Assembly (NCBI GenBank): GCA_012845835.1
Contig: JABAKD010000022.1
Location: forward strand, 7,411,542 to 7,475,541
From: Undaria pinnatifida
Taxonomy: Eukaryota > Sar > Phaeophyceae > Laminariales > Alariaceae
Direction of reading: 5' to 3'
DNA: 64,000 nt
Position 1 is the first letter of the stretch. Each line of letters begins with the position of its first letter. Below, piece after piece: positions 20,324 to 32,400 of the stretch. The translations under genes and the position numbers were made by a program. The notes below the pieces were generated by a model. The model was not told where the DNA came from and searched no databases. It was given only the letters and a program-made list of their open reading frames with translations.

Positions 20324-22988
20324 CGAACCAGACACACGACAGATATGTGTACACTAGAATCAGTACGAAACAGCAAAAGTAGTATTCGAAAAAATAATGA
20401 AAACGATTCTGTGTTTCGCATATTTTGGTACACACACACAACAGAGATCATTTGGTAGCTCTCTGTCACTCTGGACGGAAATGTAAGGACCGTTCGATGG
20501 TGAATCCTTCTGCGGGGGGGGGGGAAGGTGGAGTGTCGAGAACGCACAGCTGTCACCACGCCGTTTCCTAGCAGAAACGAAATAGTGATTTTAGAATCGA
20601 CCTAAAGAAGCAGCCCGGTCTGCTGAGATAAGTAGGGGACGAGTTGGAGCTGCAATACAAGCTTTGCGCCACACGTGTGTGCAGCATGGTGGCCCATGTA
20701 CTGGTGGACACTGCTGTTTTCCTCAATACCATGTAGGCCCTGGATACTAACTGATAATATACATTGTCGCCCCCCCAAAAGAGTCAATGTCAATATCTCA
20801 CTAATTGGTCCCTATATTTCCATCCAAGGTGGGTGTGTACCATACGAGATATCAACGCCGTGGGTTTTTTAGGCGGTGAGCTCATCATCATGAGATGATG
20901 ACCGGACGTACGGTCGGTCGATATATAATGCCACTGTTTTGTTATCTTGATTTTTGCTAAATGACGGATACCCGGTGGTGCATGCGTTGCTGGCTTGATG
21001 CACCGGGCAAGCAGGCAGGCGAACAGATATATACGGTAGGCCAGACGACAGCAGGAATACAGGAATACAAAACATCTGCCTCTCTGTCTACTCGCCGACC
21101 TTCTTTTTTTTGCACTTGCGCCAAAAGTAAAAGTTGCGCGAAAAGATTTTTGTACTTCTACAACAGCAGTATCATATGTAATAATAGGCCATATGCATGG
21201 CCCATTCACTTCTGTACGCCCGCCGACCATCTGTGTATGCATACGAGCACCGTAACCGCGAGATTCATTTATGAAGCCCCACTTGCCCGGCTCAAAGCAT
21301 CGTATTCGTATTTTTCACCCGGTCTTGCGCTACGAAACACCGCACAAAGGCTCACCGTTTTTTATGCTCATGTCACACTCTTTGTTGCCTCTGCCGAAGC
21401 GATTGATTGAGTGGGTTGCAGCACTTACTGCTGCAGCAACAGCTCACCAGGCAGTCCAGCATCAATATCAGCAGCAGCAGTAACAGCAGCGAAACAAAGC
21501 AGCTTCGCATGTAACACTGCCCGTGGCGGGGCGGCACTGGCTGAAAACGCCACCACACCCCCTCATACGCGGTATAGTACACCGCGAGGCAAGGCTTCGG
21601 GCAATCAACTTCGTTCCAAACCAAGCGATTTAGGATTTTGAAGTCCACGGGTGCTTTATATAGCAACAGGCAGCAGCAGGAACCAACAGGCACCAGCAGC
21701 AGTATACCTGGTACAACTATGTGTTATACATACCAGCATAGCACAAAAACACTTCCATGGTTTTTACTGGTTATAGCTACAGCAGCACCTGGTGGTATAC
21801 TACGAGCCACACAACTTTTGCAACAACACATGCATACGTCCATAGCTGCAAGAATACGGGCACGCGAAATAAAATGCGCGCTGGATGCTCGGGTACGTCT
21901 CCATTAAATATTGTTCGTGTGCAAACACGCAAAACGCAAAACACAAATTGTGTCACACATATGTCATGTACTGGGAGTCGCCTGCTGCAGCTCCAGCGGC
22001 GCTTGGCTGGCGAAAACAAAAAAAAACTCGAAAATAAGCAACAACCGCAGCAACCAGCTGCAGCAGCAGTCAGCCGTAGCGGTTCCAAGAATCACTGCTG
22101 TTAGTATTTATGGTGGAAGTAGCAGCAGTAGCAGTTGCAGTACAATACACGGCCGCAAAGGAGCAGCAAGCAGTGAGAAACGAGAGCTGCGTCCCACCGG
22201 CTCTGTGTCGTGTAACGTGCCTCGATTTCCTGGGTTTCACCACGATACGAGTGTTGTCGGTGTGCCATGTTGGTAACTATTGATAACAATAACTGCTGTT
22301 TTACCAGGCAAATGTGCTGCCAAGCAAGGGAAGAAACCTGCACTGTCAAGGGTGGTGTTGGGCCGAGTTTTCCCCGCCGAAAACCCACCAGGCACCAGGT
22401 ATACACTCACAGAGTAGGTTGGTGTTTTTCAGTCAAGGCGAGTAAGATTACCTGGTATTAATAGACAATATTGCTGTCTGTAGTAAATGGGTGATGGATA
22501 GTACTGCAATGCTGTTTTATCCTGCGTCCTTTCTGCTTTGTTCGAGAGCAGTGAGAGTGAGTGCGCATATCATACACCATTGCACACCAAGAGCAAGCAG
22601 ACACCGAATGAATATGCGACATTCAATATTATCCGGCCCTTCCCGTTCTGTGTTTTGAATGTTTTGCCTTCTGCCTGCTGCGTTCTAGCTCGCATTTCTT
22701 TTTCATCCGTATACAAACGCGCATGCGAATTTAATAATGCCGTATTATATCATGCGTCGTGCGGCATTTTGATTTGATACGTTATTTTGCGACCTTCGGG
22801 ATTTTAGTTCCGTCTGCGTGATACACAAAGAAAATGTTGGTGAGTCTCCCCACCGCCCACTCGTATTTCGCGTCTCGCGTATTTATGCGTTCTCTGTATG
22901 CGCGGGTTGTGCGTGAGATCATACGACAACTCGACGGGTAGATGGTATATATCATAGGTGTTACATTTTTTAATATTTATTCTAAGGA
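20324..22988. other. Gene-poor region with scattered CAG clusters
   Basis: No gene recognised. Short CAG/CTG clusters occur at 21465-21490, 21665-21705 and 22045-22145; 20510-20525 is a G run. Frames up to 150 codons exist on both strands but none shows a domain, a plausible splice partner or sustained coding composition. Confidence 0.5.
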
Positions 22989-23041
22989 CGTCAGCCGTGA
23001 GTTCGACGAATTTAGGGTCGATACTCATATTTGCAAGCAGC
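22989..23041 (+). repeat. Hairpin repeat (H), copy
   Basis: GTCAGCCGTGAGTTCGACGA, then TTTAGGGTCGATACTCATAT and TTGCAAGC. It is preceded by the A/T-rich TTTTTTAATATTTATTC, as are several other H copies. Confidence 0.8.
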
Positions 23042-23084
23042 GTTGTATTACATTTGTTTGTCTCCGAATTATTTTCCATTACTT

Positions 23085-23225
23085 TCTTGGATATATATAT
23101 ATCGAACTTTCCAATTGAAAAGTTCCTTTTGTCGAAAGTTGGACATTTCGAGAGTTCGATATTTCGATATTGCCAAGTATCGGAATATCAAACTTTCGAT
23201 ACATATCGTGTAGAACGCGTTTTGT
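23085..23225. repeat. A/T-rich palindrome cluster
   Basis: Overlapping short inverted repeats built from TTCGATAT, AACTTTC and GAAAGTT (for example CGAACTTTCC...GGACATTTCG and GATATTGCC...GGAATATC). No gene. Confidence 0.55.
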
Positions 23226-23616
23226 TCGTACTTTCGATATCTTGTAGAACTAATACTGCCCAACTATTAATAATACTACAAACAGTTGATGTTGATGACT
23301 TTGCCCTCGATCTCCAACCCTGGCATCCTATAATAATAGCGATCCTCACAACGAGAACGTTAGCATGTTCATGTTGAACAAGCAGACCATTGTACAGATC
23401 GCACACGTCGTTTGCACTGATCTGCATCACCTGCGCAATTTTTCACAGCGCTCATGTACGACAACTCATGAATATTTACGTACCTGATACTCGCCTGAAA
23501 CATGCTTCTTCTGCGGTATAACAAGTGTTGTGCTGGGTGCGGTCGTGTTATCATGCGTGGGGCAGTGATGGCCACGTCTTCGTATGATACGTACTGATGT
23601 AGGCGAGGTTTAAGTG

Positions 23617-24330
23617 ATGACTACGGAGGCATTTTGGAACCATCCCCGAGTTTCAGGAGTCATGACTACGGAGTCATGTTGGAACCATCCCCGAGTTTCA
23701 GGCTTTGCGTTTCGCACATTCCCTCCACACCCGCGGTCCGTTCCAGTACTAAACCAGCCAGCTTTCACAGACCAGCGTGCAAACGAAGCCCTGCAGCAGC
23801 GTCTTTATGGTGTATAAATCCATGCTCTAGGTGTATGTCACGCCACAGACCCGTCAAATCCCGTCGTTGCGGCTCTCACAGCCCTCGAGGCCGACACCTA
23901 GCCCTTACTCTTTTGTACTGTAGACAAGGTTTAAAACGTGACTACGGGGGCGTGTAGGAACCATCCCCGGGTTTCAGGCTTTGCACTACGCACAATCCCG
24001 CCACAACCGCCGTCAGTTCCAGTATTCCAGCCAGCTCCCACAGACCAGCGTGCAAGCGAAGCCCTGCAGCAGCGTCTCTATGGTGTATAAACCCGAACCC
24101 TAGGTGTATGCTGCGCCATGGACCCTTCAAATCCCGTCGTTCCGGCTCTCATAGCCCTCGAGACCGACACTTAACCCTATCGCTATTCCCAACCCTAACC
24201 CCGACCCGAAAAGCAAGGCCTGGACCCAGGGATGGCTCCGAACTGTCCCCGCAAGTGTATGTACCAGTCAAACCCCGTCGATGCAGCTCTCACAGCCCTC
24301 GAGGCCTGCTCCTAACCCTAATTCAACCTT
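23617..24330 (+). repeat. ~320-bp tandem array, 2 full and 1 partial units
   Basis: Unit 1 (23617-23937) and unit 2 (23938-24180) share ACCATCCCCG-GTTTCAGGC, CAGACCAGCGTGCAA, CGAAGCCCTGCAGCAGCGTC, TATGGTGTATAAA, TAGGTGTATG, CAAATCCCGTCGTT and CACAGCCCTCGAGGCCGACA. A partial third copy (24262-24315) keeps AGCTCTCACAGCCCTCGAGG. Unit 1 itself begins with a ~48-bp doublet (GACTACGGAG and on). Between units are CCCTAACCC-like bits. Confidence 0.85.
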
Positions 24331-24636
24331 TACCTTGTCTACAATCCTAACCCTATCACTTGGCGGTCCGCGTGTGCAAGTGGGACTGCGCTGGTAGACT
24401 AGTGGCGTGCTTCGCTCGAAATTGGTTGTCGATCCCCTTGTGGTAGTGCGACTGCGCTTGGTAGGTTGCTGGTGGGAGCAACTCGAAAATGTTTTGGTAC
24501 GATTTTTGACAACCCACGGCGACTCGGGTGAAGTCCTAACCCGTAGCACAGGATGAAGTATCATATCATTGTATTGTTACTATTAATAGTAGTATTCTCG
24601 TATTGAGCGGAGATTGTTTTCCCGGGGAGCTTGTTA

Positions 24637-24932
24637 AACGAGCAACCATCTGGAGGCGAGGCAGCACCAAACAGGACAGCATGAATGGCATACGGACGAA
24701 TTCCGAGTGCAACTTGGAACATTGCCAACTGTTAGACGAGATGTGATGGCGTTTTTATGTCGGGTGGTCCAAAATTGGCCCTCAGTTAGCTCTGAGTGCA
24801 CGTTCGGCGGCTGGTGTTGCATTTTTTTTTAAACTCAAGCAAACAACCATCTGGAGGCGAGGCAGCAGCAGCGGACGGCACACCATGAAGGACATATGAA
24901 CGGCTTCTGACTGCGACTTGGAACATTGCCAC
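24637..24932 (+). repeat. ~96-bp direct repeat, 2 copies
   Basis: CAACCATCTGGAGGCGAGGC, then an imperfect middle and ACTTGGAACATTGCCA, at 24637-24732 and 24836-24932. Confidence 0.85.
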
Positions 24933-25494
24933 GTGGCCTGTATTCTCCTTCTTCCCTCGATGATAGCGGTGTCTTATGTGTCCGGACGTCCATAGACCGT
25001 ACCGATTTGTTCCTGTCTACGATATTATTCCGGTAGCTAAATATCGTCGTCGCCTCCTTGCCCCCAGGGACAGAAAAAGGAAAGAGGGGAAAGGAAATTA
25101 TATTTTGCCACACGATAAATGCTTCGTGATCGTATGAAAAGGATATCGTATGATTTGATATCGCGCACCACGTGCCTGATATGATACGATGTGATATGAT
25201 ACGGGTACATAGAACGAGGAAGGCTTTCCAGTTTCCAGTGCTGACCTTACGTCCACCGCGCGGCACGAGCATGTGTACGTATTTCCCTCGTAGTAAGCTC
25301 GTACGTAGAGGAACGACGAACAGACTTATTCACTTTCTGCTAAGCCTTAGCTAAGCCCATTAAACGCGCGTGAGGCACGAAACACCAGCACGACGAAGCG
25401 ACGAGACTCGGCCAGTAACACAGCGGGCCAATCAGATCCCCGACATTATTACAACGGGCCAATCAGGTCGTTGCAAATACGCTATACGTGTGTT

Positions 25495-25600
25495 GTGTGG
25501 GACCCATGTATCGCGACCCTAAAATTGACGATTGCGATTTTTTCAAGCGTTTATGTACGAACGAGGGAAGAGCGTCCAGCACGTAGTGCTACAGGTAGTA
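25495..25600 (+). repeat. Diverged unit of the 32.5-34.4 kb array family
   Basis: GTGTGGGACCCATGTATCGC followed by GACCCTAAAAT and GAGCGTCCAGCACG-AGTGCT. A sister copy lies at 35860-35990 (GTGTGGGACCCATGTCTAGC and on), and both resemble units at 33.8 kb. Confidence 0.5.
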
Positions 25601-25818
25601 TCCCCACATAGCGCATGCTGTACGCTTGTCTCACGGCTCCTTGTCACTTGCAGCTCGGACGCATCGCTTACCCCTACGGCCCGACCTTCTTCGTCTGGTC
25701 GATGATGCAATCGCCACGTGATTGCCATATCATTTCGACATGTTTTTTCTCTCAAGTCCCAAAGCGGTTGTGTAGTATTTCCAACATTTTGATTTTTGCA
25801 GAATCCTGTACATAGGAA

Positions 25819-25926
25819 TGTTGTTGTTGTCGTTGTTGTTGTTCTCACATTAGCTCGCATAATCAAGTCCGTGGTCACAGGGCAGGCTCCAGTTACTCTG
25901 GAGCTGAGGAATACCCCAGGGAAAAA
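25819..25926 (+). repeat. TTG-linked repeat (family G), copy
   Basis: TTG/GTT run, TCACATTAGCTCGCATAATC, AAGTCCGTGGTCACAGGGCA, GGCTCCAGTTACTCTGGAGC, GAGGAATACCCCAGGGAAA. The inverted CTCCAG...CTGGAG forms a small hairpin. Other copies: 26107, 28394, 36675 (minus) and 37408. Confidence 0.85.
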
Positions 25927-26106
25927 GGTACCAGTTATATGGTAGCAAAGCAGTAGAGCAGGCAGTAGTAATGATCCAGCAATATAACAGTACAGCAGTA
26001 GCAGCAGTAGCATGATAGCAGCGTATCACCATATCATCTCACCAGCGCAGCGGGTTGAGAGTGTTTTTGGCTCTGGTAGTCGATGCCAGCGAGGTACTAG
26101 GGGACT

Positions 26107-26203
26107 CAGTTGTTGTTGTTTTCACGTTAACTCGCAATATCAAGTCCGTGGTCACAGGACCGGCTCCAGTCACTTTGGAGTGGAGGAATACCCCAGGAAA
26201 AAA
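26107..26203 (+). repeat. TTG-linked repeat (G), copy
   Basis: TTGTTGTTGTTTTCACGTTA, CAAGTCCGTGGTCACAGGAC, CTCCAGTCACTTTGGAG, GAGGAATACCCCAGG, then an A run. Confidence 0.85.
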
Positions 26204-26339
26204 AAACAAAATGAGTGCCGGTATACGCACATGGTAATCAATATACTGAAGGTACGCACCTACTATGAATACTTGCAGTTTCAGAGTCACAGAACTCTGA
26301 GTAGGACGGACGCATACACTGGCGTGCGAACTTTTTTCG

Positions 26340-26430
26340 TGTCTAAAATCTGGGGGAAAGGAGGGTGGGGGGGAGGGGCGTAAGGGACGGGGAGGGAAGC
26401 GGGGGGGGTGCTTCTACCCCCCACCCCGCT
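26340..26430 (+). repeat. G-rich then C-rich tract
   Basis: G-rich run (26350-26410) ending GGGGGGTGCTTCTACCCCCC, a short inverted repeat. No gene. Confidence 0.7.
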
Positions 26431-26614
26431 GTTTTGGCTTGCTGATAATCAAGAGTCGAAGTCCAAAGGCTCAACGCCGAATAATAAGTAATGAAGCTGC
26501 TGCTGTCCTGTCCCGTCTTGTCTCTCAGACGTTCACAGCGGTGTCAAACGGGTTACACGTATTATGGACGACTCACTATTAGTAGGCGATACGAGTAGGT
26601 GGTGAGTAATCGGC

Positions 26615-26929
26615 GTCCCCGGTGGTCCAATAGTAAGCCGCACATTTATTGAGGTCGTGGTAGTAGGTTCGAATGTCACGAGGGACTCTTTCTCACTAAT
26701 GGACAGGCCGAAAGCGCGAGAGCGTGAGAAATTTGATGCAAATCGACGAGAACAAAAAGCTGAAAAGTGAAAAGTGGGAATGCTGAACCCTACGCGCGAT
26801 AAAAATGAAGGCAAGTACCGGGGGGAAGAAGGGAAGACACCTGTGACCACGGCATGGCTTGTCCAGAAGGTCCCTGAGCGTGAAACCTCCTACGAGTTGA
26901 TCTGGAGAGTAAAAGTGATGATCAAAAGA
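26615..26929 (+). mobile_element. tRNA-derived SINE (S1), copy 2
   Basis: The same head as 9282-9602 (GTCCCCGGTGGTCCAATAGT, GTAGGTTCGAATG, CGAGGGACTCTTTCTC) and the same body (GCGCGAGAGCGTGAGAAA, TGCTGAACCCTACGCGCG, GACACCTGTGACCACGGC, TTGTCCAGAAGGTC, CTACGAGTTGATCTGGA). The head's TTCGAATG has lost the CC of a good B box. Confidence 0.85.
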
Positions 26930-27384
26930 GTGTGGGTGTTGGTCCGTCTTGTGTGTGAGGTTTGACCCCTTGTCACCTTTGCACAGACTCACAGTTTTCA
27001 GGATGCCCTCACCCTATCCCCCTTAACCCTAACCTAGTACTTCCAAGTAGAACCCGATCAAACGATGTAGGGATAACCCCCGTCGTTTCGAACACAGCTG
27101 TACGTCTCAACCATTTGATGAAATGCGTGGTAAAGCTCTAGTGCTTCGTCGTTTCGTACCCAGCAGTGTGCCACCTCCACTATTTGATCAAATACGTATA
27201 TACGTGGTACGCGCTATTCGAAGGGATGCATTGTTTTGGTATCGTACCCAGACAATGCAGCAACCAGCTGACACAAGACACCAGCAGCAGCAGGCTCTGC
27301 GCCCGTCTCTAAATGCTCTCTGCTGTCTGATTTCCAGAACTGCGAGTATCAAATATGTCGGAAGACGGGTCAGTCAAGGGAAAA

Positions 27385-28224
27385 CGTCCAGCGATCAAGG
27401 GCGTCAAACCGATTGTTACACACTACAACCTAGTAGTTTTGGCGTCCGTCGAGGTACATCATTGGAAAATTGCCGTCAGATCGGTCATGGGGTGAAAATG
27501 CCGTCTCCTGACGTCTTTGGTGAGTAGCTGTATGGGCTACATGACAATAGAACCCTTTGTACACCTGGAAACCCATTTTTGGGGGGCAAATTACTTGAAA
27601 CTTGTGTAGGAAGGGGTTTTGGGGCTCAGCAGGCTTTATTTTTCCTCATCCGCCGGAGGACAAGAAATAAAAATAGTAGGAAAAGTTTTGCGCTCTTCCC
27701 ATTGCCGAGAAAAGTAGCTAAGACAGCAGTCAGTCACGGGGAGGTTGGATGTTTTATCTTACGTCTTACGTACATACAACATGCGGTAATACGTCATCGC
27801 CTATTAAACCCTTTTGAGCGTGAGAGGGAAAAATTGACGATGGAAATTGATGGTTGCAGCATCGGGCACTGCTTATTCGGGGATGTTAAACATTGGTGTT
27901 CGAAGTACAAGACGGCGCGTGCGGCATAATCCTGCTCGTACAGGTCGCTCACACTTCGAAGACGCTTGAAAACAAAGATGTCAGGAGACGGCACTTTGAC
28001 CCCTTGACGGAGGACAATCTTCCAATAATTTACCTTGACTGACGCCAAACTACTAGGTTTTGGTGTGACACGATCGCTTTGACACCCTTGACCGATGGAC
28101 TTTTGCCCATGATTGACCGTCTCCTCTCATCTTTGCTTGAAAATATCGCATCACCGTCTTTTGGTTGCTGTACATGGGCCCCAAACAGATTAATAGCTCT
28201 TAGCCGCACTATGTACGAGGTCAT
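27385..28224 (-). pseudogene. Inverted pair of decayed ORF-bearing repeats
   Basis: 27385-27525 (+) and 28095-27968 (-) are diverged inverted copies of ~130 bp: GGCGTCAAACCGATTG and GGTGTCAAAGCGATCG, CCTAGTAGTTT-GGCGTC, GCCGTCTCCTGACGTCTTTG. Read on the minus strand, 28224-28033 then (after a frameshift near 28040) 28020-27797 give a coherent protein: INLFGAHVQQPKDGDAIF, SVKGVKAIVSHQNLVV, VNYWKIVLRQGVKVPSPDIF, LYEQDYAARAVLYFEH. The plus copy keeps KGVKPIVTHYNLVV and VHHWKIAV. The protein is not recognised; it is probably from a mobile element. A weaker relative lies at 38660-38850. Confidence 0.5.
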
Positions 28225-28352
28225 AGTGCTGCTGTATTGTTTAATAGTAACCAGTGGTTGTCCGGAGGCGGAGGCGGTAATACGTCATCGATGAATTGTT
28301 CTTAGTCGGACTACGAGTAGAGCCAGTCGTTGTCCGTACTCGAGTGCGATAC

Positions 28353-28354
28353 TT

Positions 28355-28392
<38 letters not shown>

Positions 28393-28401
28393 TGTTGTTG
28401 C

Positions 28402-28467
<66 letters not shown>
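28353..28467 (+). repeat. Compound microsatellite (GTA)n(TTG)n
   Basis: About 13 GTA/AGT units then about 25 TTG units, directly followed by a family G repeat. The Cys- or Thr-run frames here are artefacts. Confidence 0.97.
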
Positions 28468-28469
<2 letters not shown>

Positions 28470-28552
28470 TCTTATTAACTCGCATGATCAAGTCCGTGGT
28501 CGCAGGACAGGCCCCAGTCACTCTCGAGTGGAGGAATACCCCAGGGAAAGAC
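28394..28552 (+). repeat. TTG-linked repeat (G), copy
   Basis: Includes the TTG run; then TTATTAACTCGCATGATCAA, GTCCGTGGTCGCAGGACAGG, CACTCTCGAGTGGAGGAATA, CCCCAGGGAAA. Confidence 0.85.
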
Positions 28553-28559
28553 ACAAACC

Positions 28560-29960
28560 AAAGGTGGTACACGCATATATCATAGTTGACGCAATCCATG
28601 CCTCCGCCAGAAAGATATAAAAAGTGAACGTAACCACTCGTGGCCAGGAGGCAGTAATACGTCATCACACCCTGTATCGTTCTTAGTGGGACTACATGCG
28701 AGTAGAGCCAGTCGTTGTCCGGAGGTGCTGACGTACTGACTCTCCATCTTACGAGGTTATCTTACTCGCGGGCAGGTTAGTTGGTTGCTGAGACACAGCT
28801 TTTCTCCGCGATCGCTGCGGAAAATAACATGTGGCTACCAAAAGGCCGCAACCTTTCTGTTGTTTGATGGTGTGGCGTATAGTCAAGACGCTAAATAAAT
28901 GGCACGTGCGATTTGTTCAGAAATGAGACTCGGTTTCTACACGAAAATAGCAAATTCGATGCAAGAAAGTACTTTCAAATTGGCCAACCGGCTTGCCGAC
29001 TTATAGCCGGCTAGTCGGCTACGCCGCCTGCGTAGCGATCAGGTATTTCTCGTGAAGTCCTGCCGACTCACATCCTTGCTGATGTATACTGTATGCGTGT
29101 CTGTTCTTCGTTCTCTGCTACAGCAGTATGCTCTTTGTTCCAGTAAACCTTAACACTTATTCGAGGCTGTTAAGATGGTTGACGCGAAGCACGAGAAGAA
29201 GCGGACAGCCCTAAACATTAGTTGGTTGGCTTGAAGTTAGGGTTGAGGTTATGTTGGTATTGACCCTCAACCATGGCGCACTGGTAATATGCCCTCTTCT
29301 GTTCGGCGTTGGGTCGGCGTGTGGTTCTCTGGTGTACTTGAGTGCACCAGCAACAACATCGACAGCTCGTATAATATTTCGTAATAGGTAGCTCTCGATA
29401 GCATGTTAGTAGGAACTTCCGGTGGTGGATATTTGCAACTCGTCAACTGTGTATGCGTCGGTGGGAAGCGTTGTCATGACACCCGCTGCTGCTGTTGTTG
29501 CAACTCGCTGCTGCTGCTGTTCCCGAGGATGATGTATTAAAAAATGATCGACCGTTCCTCGTTTTGTTCCACACGTGGGAGGAAAGGAAAGGAGGCGCCG
29601 ACGTAGGTTAAAAATGCTTTGCTCGTACCAGTACTCAATACCCAAACCATCGAATGTAGTTTTCATACTCGTAAACAACATCAATACGCACAGTAGCAAA
29701 AGACAATACGAAGACGAAGACTAAATATCCCCTAAATATGCCAACATTTAATACGGGTCAGTGGCATAACATACCAGGTACGAGGTATGAATTAAAGCCA
29801 TCCAGAATCCGATTGAGAATTTGAAAAGTGTAGGCTTGCCGGAGGAGCCCGTTTGTCCGTCGCCCCAGAGTCGCCCCGAAAGACGAGACGCGGGCTGACG
29901 GCTTGACCTCTCGACATCATGTCATACTTCGTGAAGCGGTGTTTTTTAATGATAAAAAGG
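28560..29960. other. Unassigned region
   Basis: No gene recognised. 28630-28720 repeats part of 28255-28340 (GGCGGTAATACGTCATC and CGAGTAGAGCCAGTCGTTGT), a ~80-bp diverged direct duplication. 28980-29035 has clustered GCCGGCT-like palindromes. Confidence 0.5.
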
Positions 29961-29970
29961 ATGCACCACA

Positions 29971-30318
29971 TCAGTTTGTGCGGCCGTCTCGTATGTGATT
30001 ATCTCGTAATGCGAATAATTTAGGTATTCTCGGGTCTGAAAAACAGACGCGCATAACTGGGTCGATAACCTGTATGATTAGACTACCTGGATGTTTCAAT
30101 TTGTTTTTTACAGTCTCAGGAATATGATCAACAGCGGGAATAAGGTACGGGCATGCGGTACGCGAAAGAGCCGCCGAAATATTCACGCATCGGGCAGGTA
30201 AAAATCCCCATAGATGATCTGTTATGATCTGTCTTTCAGGGCAGACATATCGACGGTCATCATGATCTGCATGGCCTATATAGATTGTATTGCGGGGTGA
30301 AAGCCCGATGATCTGAAT
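29971..30318 (-). pseudogene. Decayed ORF of unknown origin (~115 codons, no start)
   Basis: The minus strand is open from a TAG just above 30318 down to the TGA at 29971. It reads coherently: LSPRNTIYIGHADHDDRR, YVCPERQIITDHLWGFLPAR, LIPAVDHIPETVKNKLKHPG, SLIIQVIDPVMRVCFSDPRI. There is no ATG near the upstream end. Upstream, in another frame, lies DHVDHVDPIDPINHVDP (~30430-30380) encoded by GATC-rich degenerate repeats, so a frameshifted longer frame is possible. No family is recognised. The upstream part shares the GATCATG-type simple repeat, which weakens the case. Confidence 0.35.
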
Positions 30319-30699
30319 GACCTAACACCTGTTCCCTGGATTTGATCAGTTCTACGCAGATCCCGCACGACGTTTCATAACGACAGGTGTAGGATCTACA
30401 TGATTAATAGGATCTATAGGATCTACGTGATCTACATGATCTAGAATAGTGATCTGTCCGGCGTGTGTAAAATATTGTCGGTTCCTTCTTTTACTGGTGG
30501 TCGTGCAGTTTGTCGCACCGGAGCATCTCAGCCCGCGCAGAATCATTGTACATAGTCAAGACGAGGGGAAATACGGTGTGTACGCTTCACGCGCGAGTAG
30601 GGTTGTCTTCCTCCTCGCTGTCTGTCGATCTGGTTTGTCAACATCTCCCAGACGACGACTGTCCTCGTTCTCGACAAAAAATCGTTTTCGTGCTCAGCG

Positions 30700-32400
30700 A
30701 TGACCGTGTATCACAGCTGTGAAAGAGAGTGTCAATGCTCTTGCTGTCACCAGCACTATCCGATCCCATGGACTCGGCTCGTGGTGGTGCCAGAGGCGTG
30801 CGCGCGCTTGTACTCCGGTTTTCAGATTCTTACAACGCCTTGTTGCCTCCGACGACGTGTGGAAACCCGTCACTGTGCAAAATCCAAACGTCTTTTCCGG
30901 ACACCGATACGCCAGTATCCGATAGTGGACCCCATTTCCTGGTGGAGGCCGTCCCGAAAACAATATCCGAAAAGAAAATGCTAAAAAATGGCCAGTTTCG
31001 GGTCCAGAAAGATTTCTCCTCTTTTTCCGCTTCGAAAATGTTGATTTTCGGAACTCGAAATTCTCTTTGTCATGAAAAATATATCTCTCTTGAACGAGAT
31101 GGACCGAGATGGAGAATTTCGGCGAAAAATCTTGTTTGTAAGCTGCGTGTGATAGTTGCAGCATGTTTCTGCCTGCCGCGCAGTCGCGATTCTTATGCTT
31201 TTGGGCCTGCGCATTATTTCCAAGCACAGCAACCTATTAAGAGAGTCTTTCTAACACACACCAATCATGCAGGCCTCTCGCTGGGGCTAGGTCGGGGTGG
31301 TGGCGGGAAAAGTCCCCCAATGGCCGGGGAAAAAATCTCACGATCTCGTGACGAAACCCCCTGTTCTTGGCTGAACATTACAACATGGTTTCGTGCGGGC
31401 ACGAATAACAATCGTAACTGCGCAAGCACATATACACGAACACCAGATACCGCGGGTGACCACCTTCTTCGGTCGTTCGTGCGAAGACACAGATGCCACA
31501 TACATACCGCGGCTGAACAACTTCTTCGTGTGTCGTGGGTAGGCGCAATTCGATGCGAGGCGACGAGGGAAGAAATAGTTGGGGTCTTCTCGCGATGAAA
31601 AACAATTCGCGTACCGTGGTGGGGAAGGGGGAGAAGAACCTGCTCAGTGACACCGGATCTGAGTTACGCCTGGGGAGGGAGAAGGAGAAACAAACGTGCG
31701 AAGATAATACTCGTAGAATGGATGGGCGAAAAATCACAAAAAAAAACTCCACTCGTATGTATCAGTTGCTGAAGGCGGATTATACCACCCTGTCAGATAT
31801 CAACCAACACACACGTTGACAATAGTTATAGTTGTCCTTTCCCCGAGTTCTTAGCGACTTTTTTTTTTTCCTTCTTTTTTTCTTATCTTCCGGCGGATGG
31901 GGCAAATAACCTCACCGCACTTGCACGTGTTTTCATACATGTAGTGTGCCATTGTATTCGCAGTTCAGCTGGTTTTCTGGCGTATCCTTCAGTTCCCGTG
32001 GCAACGACTGCGCGAGCTGTCCCTACCGGCGGTCACCGTGCCTACTCCAGCAGCGCAAGCTGCCGTGGTACACGGCTGCGTGAATATGTCAACACCGCTT
32101 CAACATTAATTATTATGTATCCGTTTCTGCACGGTTAGAGTCAGTCTAGTTGTTGCAGACTTGTGCGCGTTCGAAGTCTATATTTTTTTAGCCGGCCGAG
32201 GCAACACCACAAGAAAACTCGCCCGAGCTACAGAAGAAAATGCTAACTAGTAATAGTCCACTTCGCTCTGACGGCTGCCAGGCATCAGGGCATGTAATAC
32301 GCGCCGCGCCGGCAGGGGGACGGAGGGGCAGAGGGGGTGAATGAAAACCGCGCGGCGAAGCGCCGTTTTCTTTTCGCAGGCGCGTATGCGGCCCTCCCGT
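30700..32400. other. Unassigned region with a long non-coding-like frame
   Basis: A 289-codon plus frame (30729-31598) has no domain and its segment 31085-31150 is a relative of the hairpin family H (ends TTGTAAGCTGCGTGTGATAG), which argues against coding. 31860-31890 is T-rich. Confidence 0.5.

Noticed and set aside
24180-24360. Telomere repeats (CCCTAA-like)
   Set aside because: Only isolated, irregular copies; no array.
28330-28620. Poly-Ser/poly-Cys or poly-Thr frames
   Set aside because: Products of the GTA and TTG microsatellite.
30729-31598. 289-codon plus-strand open frame
   Set aside because: It overlaps a diverged hairpin repeat, has no domain and no splice or start support, and its composition is not coding-like.
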